Notes: generated by a model not told the origin, from the letters alone. Positions 1 to 6,366 are shown, numbered from the stretch's first letter. The stretch is 11,027 bases of DNA from Spirochaetia bacterium UBA6919 (GCA_002450905.1 DKAT01000018.1:1-11027), one strand, 5' to 3'. A program made the numbers and translations.

Positions 1-70
1 TACACTGACTTTCATTGGAAAATTCACTTTGAAACTCTAAAAGATTCATCGTTCTGTAATTTTTTTTCAT
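1..70 (-). CDS. IS1595-family (ISXO2-like) transposase, N-terminal fragment
   Basis: This is the start of a transposase that runs out of the left edge; 23 codons are visible. The ATG is at 70 and is preceded by GGAG at 81-78, seven bases away, a good ribosome binding site. A second in-frame ATG at 49 begins MNLLEFQSEFSNESQC. That matches the typical opening of IS1595/ISXO2 transposases: a short hydrophobic start, LxEFQ, an acidic stretch and a Cys. In the family this leads into a zinc ribbon with an RWPxGxxCPxC-like motif, which would be just outside the window. The frame differs from that of the upstream radical SAM gene, whose reading frame passes over it and stops at 24. The family call rests on a short stretch recognised from memory. 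Confidence 0.65.
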   Translation of the reverse strand, partial: MKKNYRTMNLLEFQSEFSNESQC

Positions 71-140
71 TGTAATACTCCAAATCATTTGTTATATTAC
101 TATACACAAGTTCGGAGCAAACATTACAAGCATTTTTGTT
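1..140 (-). mobile_element. End of an insertion sequence, probably IS1595 family (partial)
   Basis: The left edge of the window holds the transposase-start end of an insertion sequence. Two things show it. The reading frame at 70-1 on the minus strand looks like the start of an ISXO2/IS1595-type transposase. The radical SAM gene reading toward it stops matching its family between about 150 and 115. The outer boundary is inferred from that loss of family sequence and lies somewhere near 115-140. I cannot define the terminal inverted repeat or the target duplication because the other end is outside the window. Known from the family: these elements leave short target duplications (usually 8 bp) and carry a single transposase. 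Confidence 0.6.
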
Positions 141-743
141 TATTTCTGAAAGGGCATCGTCCACCTGTTGGGTATAAAATGATCTCCCACCCTTGAAGAA
201 TGAGTCTTTGTAACAAAAGTCACAATGATGAGGGCAACCTCTGGAAACGACTATGGAGTTGGGAACCAAGTAATTTTCCCGCTTAATGAGATCCCTTCTT
301 ATGGGAGGGAGATTTTTTAACGACCGTATAGTTGAACGATACAGGAGTTTTGGTGCTCCTTTCCTAAAATCATTAAGGAATTGGGGGAAAGTGTCTTCTC
401 CAGGACCGATGAATATGCTATCTGCATGATTTATAGCTTCATCCGGACAGGAACTTACGTGAAGTCCTCCCATTGCAACGTAGATTCCCTTGCTCCTATA
501 GTGATCTGCTATTTGATAAGATCGATAGGCTGATGTGATATAGACCTGAATAACTACAAGATCGGGATGATCGCTGAGATTTATGGTTTCAACGTGTTCA
601 TCCTGTATAATTATGTCATCATCTGGTTTTAGGTATCCAGCAAGGCTTGCAAGACCTAATGGAGGGAATAATGAGTATTTTATCGGTCTGTAAAAAGGGC
701 TTTTCGCTTCTGTGAGTGCAGGTAAAATCATTTTAACTTTCAT
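24..743 (-). pseudogene. B12-binding radical SAM protein, 3' part lost to an IS insertion
   Basis: The frame encodes 239 residues, while members of this family usually exceed 400. The N-terminal half (about 1-130) is a cobalamin-binding Rossmann-like domain, with a PPLGLASLAGYL opening, MGGLHVSSCPDEA and IFIGPGEDTFP. The radical SAM core begins at 168-177 with RGCPHHCDFC, giving the three FeS ligands Cys170, Cys174 and Cys177. The family stretch GGRSFYTQQVDDALSEI follows, where an HLYFLDDHL-like continuation would be expected. Instead, about 35 unrelated residues lead to the stop, and these overlap the insertion sequence. Without most of the SAM barrel the product is very unlikely to be active. 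The start is ATG 743 because GGAG sits six bases upstream and the ATG overlaps the previous stop as ATGA, implying translational coupling. An ATG at 755 is possible but less favoured. The intact enzyme's substrate is unknown. Confidence 0.75.
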
Positions 744-1306
744 ATAGTTCTCCATTTTCTCTGTGACAAGATTTTTTTAATGCGTTTTTTCCCAAAAATA
801 TTTACCAGAAAGGAATAGAATACGATGAGGAAATCGAGAGCAATACTTTTCTTTTTTAGGTAGATTTGATCAATCCGCCAGGAATATCGAGCACTACGAC
901 CCGCAAAGAATTGTGCCAGACCAGTGATTCCAGGTTTAGTATTCCAGCGTTTGTTATATATAGGGTAATTCCAGCCTAATCGTAATATATCATCACTTGT
1001 GAGTGGTCTGGGGCCTACCATACTCATATCCCCTTTCAGGATATTAAAAAATTGAGGGATCTCATCAAGACCTGTTGAGCGAATCCAGCGCCCTGTTCGA
1101 GTAATATTCCCATTATTCATGCTTCTGAACTTGAGAATATAAAATGGTTTTCGATTATGTCCGATTCGAACCTGTTTAAATAGAATTGTCCCTTTATCTT
1201 CTATATAAATCAATATAAATATTATGATTAGAAGAGGCGAGAAGAATACAATTCCTGTGATAGCGAATAATACATCAAAAATTCTTTTTAGTGTTGGATA
1301 CATCAT
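740..1306 (-). CDS. Polyprenyl-phosphate phosphoglycosyl transferase (bacterial sugar transferase, PglC-like)
   Basis: Proteins of this family move a phosphosugar from a nucleotide sugar to a polyprenyl phosphate in the inner membrane, the first step of many surface glycans. The 188-residue product has the small PglC-type architecture: a KRIFD basic start and one hydrophobic helix at about 11-36 broken by Ser23-Pro24, as expected for a re-entrant membrane helix. Then follow KQVRIG, FYILKFRSM, the catalytic Asp-Glu pair in STGLDEIPQ (D81, E82), GDMSMVGPRPL and PGITGLAQ. There are no extra N-terminal membrane helices as in WbaP or WcaJ. The start is ATG 1306 (or the adjacent ATG 1303), placed just after GGAGGA at 1316-1311. 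The upstream ATG at 1327 lacks such a site. The gene overlaps the end of ispH by about 32 bp and its stop overlaps the next start as ATGA. The sugar transferred cannot be read from the sequence. Confidence 0.9.
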   Translation of the reverse strand: MMYPTLKRIFDVLFAITGIVFFSPLLIIIFILIYIEDKGTILFKQVRIGHNRKPFYILKFRSMNNGNITRTGRWIRSTGLDEIPQFFNILKGDMSMVGPRPLTSDDILRLGWNYPIYNKRWNTKPGITGLAQFFAGRSARYSWRIDQIYLKKKSIALDFLIVFYSFLVNIFGKKRIKKILSQRKWRTI

Positions 1307-2177
1307 ATTTTCCTCCAGTTGATACAAGATGATTTGATTGGCTTATTGAGAGAAGTTTTTCGTAAACTGCCTGGATTGTTGAGTCAGGAGTTGATGTTCC
1401 AGCAGTTAATCCAATAGTTTTGAAATCATAAAGCATTTTTGGATTGATATTAGAAGAATTTTGAATCAGGAATACAGGTATACCTTTTGATTTTCCAATA
1501 TTTACCAGCTGATTTGTATTATTGGAAGATGGATCTCCAACAACAATCAGAGCATCCACATTATTGATTAGATTTTTAACAGCCCTCTGACGGTCTCTTG
1601 TCGGTTTACAAATAGTATTCACAAATGTGATTTTTTTATCCTTATTAATTTGCTTGATCCTATGTAAAATCTTTTTTGCTACGTTTGGTTGAAATGTGCT
1701 TTGGCAGAGAATACCCAGATGATTCTCTTTATAATGTATCACTTCATCAATTTTTTCAACAATATAAAATCGGGATAGATCTCCCACAATACCTTTAACC
1801 TCTACATGATTTGGTTTGCCCATTATAATAACAGTGTCACACGATTCATGAAGCTTCTGGGCTATATTATGGATTTTCAAGACCAGAGGACAAGTCGTAT
1901 CAATTATCCTTTTACCGCTCTCAACAAGAAATTGTTTCTCAGTATAACTGATTCCATGGGCTGTAACAATAACATTATTAGTATGTGGTATACAAGGTCT
2001 ATTTGATTCTGGAATCATCTGGTATCCACGGGATAAAATGCTTTTTTGGACATCATTATTATGTACAATTTCACCATAAATAGTCATATCCTGTGGTTCA
2101 GATAAGCTTTGAATAATTGAGACAGCGTTCCGAACACCAAAACACATACCCATGACATGAGATGTTATAATTTTCAT
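1275..2177 (-). CDS. ispH: 4-hydroxy-3-methylbut-2-enyl diphosphate reductase (IspH/LytB)
   Basis: IspH is the FeS enzyme that converts HMBPP to IPP and DMAPP, the last step of the methylerythritol phosphate pathway. The 300-residue product has the three cluster cysteines at Cys12 (GMCFGVRNA), Cys96 (DTTCPLV) and Cys190 (NTICKPTRDRQ). The substrate-binding histidines are present as IVHN (His39), VTAHGIS (His74) and NHVEV (His124), with Glu126 as proton donor. The Ser/Asn phosphate-binding segment SSNNTN and the closing AGTSTPD motif are also present, so the enzyme should be active. AAAGGAG lies a few bases before ATG 2177. A 61-bp gap separates it from the regulator gene upstream and contains an operator-like repeat. 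Its 3' end overlaps the sugar transferase gene, a link that may join carrier lipid supply to glycan synthesis. Whether this is the only ispH in the genome cannot be told. Confidence 0.95.
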   Translation of the reverse strand: MKIITSHVMGMCFGVRNAVSIIQSLSEPQDMTIYGEIVHNNDVQKSILSRGYQMIPESNRPCIPHTNNVIVTAHGISYTEKQFLVESGKRIIDTTCPLVLKIHNIAQKLHESCDTVIIMGKPNHVEVKGIVGDLSRFYIVEKIDEVIHYKENHLGILCQSTFQPNVAKKILHRIKQINKDKKITFVNTICKPTRDRQRAVKNLINNVDALIVVGDPSSNNTNQLVNIGKSKGIPVFLIQNSSNINPKMLYDFKTIGLTAGTSTPDSTIQAVYEKLLSISQSNHLVSTGGKYDVSNTKKNF

Positions 2178-2197
2178 TTCAAACTCCTTTTGTTAAT

Positions 2198-2220
2198 AAA
2201 TATCTTTATAATACAAAGTA
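2198..2220 (-). promoter_or_regulatory. Operator-like repeat upstream of ispH (copy 2)
   Basis: Read on the minus strand from 2220, this 23-bp stretch begins TACTTTGTATTATAAAG and matches 19 of 23 positions of the stretch at 3270-3248 in front of the membrane-protein/regulator pair. It also lies in an overlapping perfect palindrome, ATAATAC-TTT-GTATTAT. It sits 21 bp before the ispH start codon. I infer that it may be a binding site for the winged-helix regulator encoded just upstream. AT-rich sequence raises the chance of accidental similarity. Confidence 0.45.
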
Positions 2221-2238
2221 TTATAACAAAAAAATATA

Positions 2239-2628
2239 TCATACTGCCACCCATCCTTCTCCCGATTCTTCTAATTTAGATTTCGATTCATTCTTTAGTT
2301 CAGTTGAAGCATCTTGTACAACTTTCTCCAGTTCATTAAGGTAGTGTAAGAATTTATCCCGTCCAAGGGTTGTAATACGACAAAGGGTTTGTGGTTTCTT
2401 ATTTTTAAATCCCTTCCATACTTCTACAAGGCCTTCTTCCTGTAGCAACTGAATATGTCTACTCAGATTGCCATCGGTAAGATCGCATAATGCTTTCAGT
2501 TCATTGAATAATAACCCCCCCTTATTAACCATCAGAGACGTCATAATACCCAATCGTGCCTTCTCATGTATAATTCTATCCAAGCCTTCGTAAGAATATC
2601 TTCCTTTATTCATCATATTGTCTAACAT
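2239..2628 (-). CDS. Winged-helix transcriptional regulator (PF13601 type)
   Basis: This is a 129-residue DNA-binding protein. Residues 14-100 match the small winged-helix family with the order GLDRIIHEKARLGIMTSL, LLFNELKALCDLTDGNLSRHIQLLQEEGLVEV (the helix-turn-helix, with recognition helix near DGNLSRHI), then a wing with Thr-rich strands and TTLGRDKFLHYL. The family is related to ArsR/MarR repressors and no metal-binding cysteine cluster is visible. The last 25 residues are a charged tail. I chose ATG 2628 because AGAGGTGAT lies directly before it at ideal spacing; an upstream ATG at 2661 would overlap the preceding gene by 29 bp and lacks a site. The gene starts only a few bases after the stop of the membrane-protein gene, so both come from one transcript. 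It probably controls its own operon through the repeat at 3248-3270. Confidence 0.85.
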   Translation of the reverse strand: MLDNMMNKGRYSYEGLDRIIHEKARLGIMTSLMVNKGGLLFNELKALCDLTDGNLSRHIQLLQEEGLVEVWKGFKNKKPQTLCRITTLGRDKFLHYLNELEKVVQDASTELKNESKSKLEESGEGWVAV

Positions 2629-2632
2629 ATCA

Positions 2633-3232
2633 TCACCTCTCATTCTCCCAATAAAATACACCTGCAGATAGAAAGAACCCTATGCCAAAGGAAATAGGCA
2701 TCTTCCAGTGAGCTGATAATCCTGTTTCATTCCACAAAAACATTAGTAGAAAGCCGCATACTAGGAAGTATAATGCTGGAATGATTATCCACCTTGGTAA
2801 ATAAGGTTTTGCTGAAAATATACCCAGGCTGAACAAGATATTCCATACAGGTGGAAGGATTTGGACATACAACATTAAATTTAAATCCATGATAAAATAT
2901 CCTGTGACAACAAGTCCACTAACTATAGCTGGTATAACCTGTCCTATAGTTCTTAGAGTCCTCTTCTGGTCGAACTGACTCTCTTTATAGAGATAGTTAT
3001 AAGCTATAACACATCCCGAAAAGATTATATTGATAACAGCAATAGCAAACCAATAGTATATAAAGTTGATGGATTCATGGTTTATAAAATAGGGTTGGAA
3101 ATATCCTCCCAGTATAGCAATCAAGCCCATTATCGCTATGGGGAGGGCACTTAGACCACGAAATATCTCTGTCTTAGATAAATGCCTGTGTATTTCTGAT
3201 AATTGTTCGATTGCTTTGTTCACTTCTATCAT
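2633..3232 (-). CDS. Six-helix integral membrane protein of unknown function, partner of the winged-helix regulator
   Basis: The 199-residue product has a short amphipathic N-terminus (residues 1-25, EVNKAIEQLSEIHRHLSKTE) followed by about six membrane segments, near 27-45, 57-79, 98-118, 121-140, 147-167 and 178-195. I see no transporter or enzyme motif and do not recognise a named family. I recall uncharacterised membrane proteins of this kind next to PF13601-type regulators in other bacteria, but I cannot check that here. The stop codon lies within the ribosome binding site of the regulator gene, so the two are translated together. No Shine-Dalgarno sequence precedes ATG 3232, and the predicted promoter lies so close that the message may be leaderless. 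A GTG five codons in is a fallback start but also has only a weak site. Confidence 0.75.
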   Translation of the reverse strand: MIEVNKAIEQLSEIHRHLSKTEIFRGLSALPIAIMGLIAILGGYFQPYFINHESINFIYYWFAIAVINIIFSGCVIAYNYLYKESQFDQKRTLRTIGQVIPAIVSGLVVTGYFIMDLNLMLYVQILPPVWNILFSLGIFSAKPYLPRWIIIPALYFLVCGFLLMFLWNETGLSAHWKMPISFGIGFFLSAGVFYWENER

Positions 3233-3239
3233 AAGATAT

Positions 3240-3267
3240 AATATAACAAATTACTTTATAATATCAA
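3240..3267 (-). promoter_or_regulatory. Promoter of the membrane-protein/regulator operon
   Basis: On the minus strand TTGATA (3267-3262) and TATATT (3245-3240) are separated by 16 bp, close to the sigma-70 consensus. A transcription start about seven bases below the -10 would fall at or within a base of the ATG at 3232, giving a leaderless or nearly leaderless message. This agrees with the absence of a ribosome binding site. Confidence 0.5.
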
Positions 3268-3270
3268 GTA
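3248..3270 (-). promoter_or_regulatory. Operator-like repeat overlapping the operon promoter (copy 1)
   Basis: On the minus strand this begins TACTTGATATTATAAAGTA, an inverted repeat of the form TACTT-N9-AAGTA. It shares 19 of 23 positions with the copy in front of ispH at 2220-2198. It covers the -35 box and most of the spacer, so a protein bound here would block transcription. The simplest reading is autorepression by the winged-helix regulator made from this operon. Confidence 0.5.
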
Positions 3271-3319
3271 CTATTTAAAAATCTTTCACATTTTTTTCAT
3301 ATAATAAATCTTTTTCTTT

Positions 3320-3348
3320 TTGGATTAATAAAAAAAATATTCTATCTA
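3320..3348 (+). promoter_or_regulatory. Possible promoter of the DUF4019-type gene
   Basis: TTGGAT at 3320-3325 and TATCTA at 3343-3348 are separated by 17 bp. They lie 55 bp before the start of the gene at 3403, in a very AT-rich stretch where weaker matches are common, so support is modest. Confidence 0.3.
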
Positions 3349-3402
3349 TTAATATTTATATTATATTTATCCGTAATTTATAAAAAACTATGAGGAAATT
3401 AC

Positions 3403-3855
3403 ATGCTTCGATACTGGCAATTGGTAATAATACTTTGCATTCTGATAGTTGGTATCAGTATTTCACGATGTGATGGTCAGTCTGATTTATCTGATAATAT
3501 TGATCCTGATAAGAAAAAAAAGGCGATCCAATCTGCAGAAGAGTGGCTTAAGCTATCAGATAATGGGGATTTTACCAGTTGCTGGGAAATGTCATCAGCT
3601 TATTTTAAATTAGTCATACCCAAAGATAAATTAAATCAATCTATGACCGCGGTGAGAAATCCACTGGGGAAACTTATATCGAGAAAACTCAAATCCGTAA
3701 AATATGCTACATCCCTGCCTGGCATCCCTGATGGGGAATATATTATCATAGAGTATAATACTACTTTCGGGAATAAGAAATCTGCCGTTGAGACCATTAG
3801 GCCTTCTCTGGATAAGGATGGTCAGTGGCGAGTGTCAGCTTATTTTATTCGATAA
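3403..3855 (+). CDS. Exported DUF4019-type protein
   Basis: The 150-residue product starts with a basic residue and a hydrophobic stretch (residues 5-19), a signal sequence. Cys23 follows in SISRCDGQ; it could be a loose lipobox, although Arg before the Cys is unusual, so lipid attachment is uncertain. The mature part resembles DUF4019 proteins in order: AEEWLKLSDNGDFTSCWEMSSAYFK, an RNPLGKLISRKLKS segment, SLPGIPDGEYIIIEYNTTF, AVETI and a closing DGQWRVSAYFI. The function of that family is not known; the fold is expected to be a small extracytoplasmic alpha/beta domain. GAGGAAATTAC gives a good ribosome binding site before ATG 3403. It is monocistronic, divergent from the regulator operon and convergent with the next small gene. 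Confidence 0.8.
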   Translation: MLRYWQLVIILCILIVGISISRCDGQSDLSDNIDPDKKKKAIQSAEEWLKLSDNGDFTSCWEMSSAYFKLVIPKDKLNQSMTAVRNPLGKLISRKLKSVKYATSLPGIPDGEYIIIEYNTTFGNKKSAVETIRPSLDKDGQWRVSAYFIR

Positions 3856-3961
3856 ATTATGACTATAATAATCGGAGAAGTGATATTTTTTGAGGGGATA
3901 TGGTCATTGTGATCAGTTGATCCATTGGTTTGCAAAGAAAATTTGATAGATTATGCCCGAT

Positions 3962-4192
3962 TTATTCACTGGTTATATCTGTTTTGGTGTATTTATGTGA
4001 TTTTCTTTTTGGGGTTTGAGATTTTTTTTCAAGTGCCTTGCGTTTATTCCTGAACTTCTTGATCTTAGCCATTTGATCCGGGGTAAAATGATCTTCAAAG
4101 CTCCGGACATTCTCGAAATACTCAAAAAAACAATCCTTGAGGAATCGATTATCCTTGTCCAGAACATATAATGTATATTTTTTTCTTGCCAT
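3962..4192 (-). CDS. Small basic protein of unknown function (76 residues)
   Basis: Starting at ATG 4192 this frame encodes 76 residues. It begins MARKKYTLYVLDKDNRFLKD, continues with an acidic aromatic stretch (FFEYFENVRSFEDHF) and ends in a Lys/Arg-rich tail (about residues 43-68). There is no membrane segment. The basic tail would suit binding to nucleic acid or ribosomes, but that is only a guess. AGGG seven bases upstream serves as a ribosome binding site; a TTG-initiated extension to 4222 is possible but less likely. A near-consensus promoter at 4297-4269 supports it as a real gene. A second frame over the same bases gives an unnatural composition and is rejected. I do not recognise a family. 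Confidence 0.6.
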   Translation of the reverse strand: MARKKYTLYVLDKDNRFLKDCFFEYFENVRSFEDHFTPDQMAKIKKFRNKRKALEKKSQTPKRKSHKYTKTDITSE

Positions 4193-4268
4193 AGCATTCC
4201 CTACATAATAAAATCCTCCCAATACAATAATAACACATTATATTCAAAAAAAAAACATTTATATTCTA

Positions 4269-4297
4269 ATTATACTATAAAATTGATAGTTTTCCAA
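4269..4297 (-). promoter_or_regulatory. Strong promoter for the 76-residue gene
   Basis: On the minus strand TTGGAA (4297-4292) and a perfect TATAAT (4274-4269) are spaced by 17 bp. The start of transcription would be near 4262, leaving a leader of about 70 bases that contains a run of ten T residues on the RNA-like strand (4246-4255 read as A on the plus strand). This is the best sigma-70 match in the window. Confidence 0.6.
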
Positions 4298-4439
4298 TCT
4301 TTTCCTACTTTCCTGGACTATGGTCTAACCCTTCTTAAATAATTAATATTTTTATTCTTCTTAGTAAAATATTTTAAATTTCTCCTCGTCATGCTGATTA
4401 TCATTCATAGATATCAGAATTAAATGATTTATTTTTATA

Positions 4440-6155
4440 CTATTTAGTAATGCTTGATAATTCCTTTTTCTTTTTAGAAATATCTTTTAAATATTCTTTG
4501 ATCTGAGGATTGTCCTTGTACTTTGAATATCGCCAGATAAGATGTTCGAAAACCTTTTCTGCCTTATCATAATCGTGATAACCGAGATAGGATTCCCCCA
4601 GTCTTTGGAACAATAAAGGGGATTTTTTGGGATCTTTCTGGATAAGCCATAAATATTCTATTGCTGACAGCCGAAAACTTTTATGCTTGAAATAAGTATT
4701 AGCTAATTTTCTCCTCAAACGGATGGAGGCAGGATCTAAAGCAATAGCCCAGGAATATTGCAAGGCGGAATGACTATATCTTTGCAACTGGAATGACGAA
4801 TCACCCATTTTTTCAAAGACTTCCACATCCCATACACCAAGTTGAGCAGCCTTATTCAATGACAAAAGTGCAAGATCAAATCGTTTTCCCATGTAATAGG
4901 CATTTGCAAGGTGGATATAATTATTAGCGTCGTTGGGAGAGTATTGAATCGCCTTTTTGAGTACTGAAATGGCTTCTGAGTATTTTTTATTGGTGTTGAG
5001 CACTTTACCATATTCTCTCAATAAGGAAGGACTGTTGGGATATTGATAAATGGCTTTTTTCATATGATTTTCGGCCTCTGACCATTTCTTTAGTTTTGTG
5101 AGAGTTAATCCTGTGTTGTATTGGGCTTCAAAATGAGATGGATTGGATGCTATAGCTTGTGAGTAGTATTGATTGGCTGATTTTAAATCATTCATCTGGT
5201 CATGAGCCCGTGCGAGGTTGAATAGGAGGTAAAAGTTTTTTGGATCTTTTTCTAATCCCTGTTTTGTGATGGTGATAGAATCATTATACATTTTCTGGAA
5301 GTACTTAATCTCCCCGATTTGAATTATCGATTTGATGTGGGAGGAATCTATAGAGAGTGCTTCCTGGAAGGATGAGAGAGCTTTATCGGGTTGTTTCATT
5401 TTTTTATAGCAGACTCCAAGATTATAATAGGATTTCACTTTTAATTTCGTCTCATTGGATGGGAAAATCATATTAGCCAATTTAAAATAGCCTGCAGAGT
5501 CCTCGTACTTTTTATCGAGCAGTGTGATAAATCCAAGATTATAGAATACAATAGCCTTTTTTTCTTCTGTTAAAGATGTGTGTTTTTTTATTGTAAGTTC
5601 GTAAAATGCCCGGGCTTTGACGTAATCTTTTAAATTAAAGTAAAGATCAGCCCTTTTTAAATCATACTCCACTACAGCCTTTTTAAATAGTGTCGGGTCG
5701 GATTGTTTTTTTAGGAGGTCTGATTTATCCTGATTGGCTTGTTGGAGTTGTTTGTCTTGTTGGGTCTTAACGGTGTTGAGATCATCAATTTGTTTCTTCT
5801 GTTGTACAATAGTATTTTTTTGTTGTTCGAGTTCTTTGGACAGATTTATAATTTTATCATTCGATGCTTTTAAGTCTTGTTCTGATTTACTGAGCTTATC
5901 GCTTGATGCTTTTAAATCCTGGTCTGATTTACTAAGCTTTGCTTTGAGATTTGTGATATCTTTTTCTGCTTTGGCTAATTTATCTTTCAGATCCTTGATT
6001 TCCTGTTGGTCTTTTGTAGTAGTTGGAGTATTAGTCTGGATTTGTTTGTATACCTTGGTATTCAATGATTTTGAATACGTTGAGCTGGACAGGGTATTGG
6101 ATTGAAGTACTATACCAACAAATAATAGAATGATAAGTCGTTTTAGGTGTTTCAT
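4440..6155 (-). CDS. Exported coiled-coil and TPR-repeat protein
   Basis: The 571-residue product begins with a signal sequence (KHLKRLIILLFVGIVLQS, residues 2-19) and no lipobox Cys, so it is probably periplasmic or membrane-anchored. Residues 48-150 form a long, highly charged coiled coil (Lys/Asp/Gln/Ser-rich), which contains two copies of a 14-residue unit at 73-100. From about 165 to 560 there are some eleven 34-residue tetratricopeptide repeats, for example VKSYYNLGVCYKKMKQPDKALSSFQEAL split over 241-268 and AIQYSPND-type turns. TPR arrays hold partner proteins, and similar exported proteins take part in envelope assembly, but no enzymatic domain is present and the partner is unknown. 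AAGGA eight bases before ATG 6155 is the ribosome binding site. It is divergent from kdsA. Confidence 0.85.
   Translation of the reverse strand: MKHLKRLIILLFVGIVLQSNTLSSSTYSKSLNTKVYKQIQTNTPTTTKDQQEIKDLKDKLAKAEKDITNLKAKLSKSDQDLKASSDKLSKSEQDLKASNDKIINLSKELEQQKNTIVQQKKQIDDLNTVKTQQDKQLQQANQDKSDLLKKQSDPTLFKKAVVEYDLKRADLYFNLKDYVKARAFYELTIKKHTSLTEEKKAIVFYNLGFITLLDKKYEDSAGYFKLANMIFPSNETKLKVKSYYNLGVCYKKMKQPDKALSSFQEALSIDSSHIKSIIQIGEIKYFQKMYNDSITITKQGLEKDPKNFYLLFNLARAHDQMNDLKSANQYYSQAIASNPSHFEAQYNTGLTLTKLKKWSEAENHMKKAIYQYPNSPSLLREYGKVLNTNKKYSEAISVLKKAIQYSPNDANNYIHLANAYYMGKRFDLALLSLNKAAQLGVWDVEVFEKMGDSSFQLQRYSHSALQYSWAIALDPASIRLRRKLANTYFKHKSFRLSAIEYLWLIQKDPKKSPLLFQRLGESYLGYHDYDKAEKVFEHLIWRYSKYKDNPQIKEYLKDISKKKKELSSITK
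5863..5946 (-). repeat. Tandem 42-bp repeat inside the coiled-coil coding region
   Basis: Two adjacent 42-bp units (5863-5904 and 5905-5946) encode KLSKSDQDLKASSD and KLSKSEQDLKASND. Differences are scattered, so this is a diverged in-frame duplication that lengthens the coiled coil by two heptads without breaking register. Confidence 0.8.
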
Positions 6156-6337
6156 ATGTAATTCCTTGTTGTGGTGATATATTAAAATCTATTTAAAATA
6201 AACCTATGTCATAGTCTTGACTAGATACAAATTATTGATGCATTTCGTAGTCTATAGAATCTGTCTAAATAATTTCGGCATGTTTTGATAATTCATAAAT
6301 ATATCCTATTAACTTATCAAATAATTCAAAACTATTC

Positions 6338-6366
6338 TTGACTTAGGAGGATATAATTAGTAAATA
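6338..6366 (+). promoter_or_regulatory. Promoter for kdsA and the ABC exporter
   Basis: TTGACT at 6338-6343 and TAAATA at 6361-6366 are spaced by 17 bp, with transcription expected to start near 6373. This leaves about 120 bases of leader before ATG 6494. An AGGAGG run at 6345-6350 in the spacer is not followed by an ATG at usable distance and is taken as chance. Confidence 0.5.

Noticed and set aside
1806..2006. Plus-strand open frame inside ispH
   Set aside because: It lies antisense to a gene with all catalytic motifs, has no ribosome binding site and no recognisable protein features.
3900..3935. GATCA-GT-TGATC palindrome between two convergent genes
   Set aside because: The stem is too short and lacks a U-run on either strand, so it is not supported as a terminator.
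3973..4197. Alternative minus-strand frame over the 76-residue gene
   Set aside because: Its composition is unnatural, with scattered Trp, Met and Ile, while the other frame gives a coherent acidic-then-basic protein with a ribosome binding site.
4394..4417. CTGAT/ATCAG hairpin downstream of the TPR gene as a terminator
   Set aside because: The stem is only five pairs with a long loop, and on the strand being transcribed no run of U follows it.
5734..6105. Plus-strand frame of 123 residues rich in Ser, Cys, Phe and Leu
   Set aside because: It is the antisense image of the Lys/Asp/Gln-rich coiled coil of the TPR gene and its odd composition follows from that.
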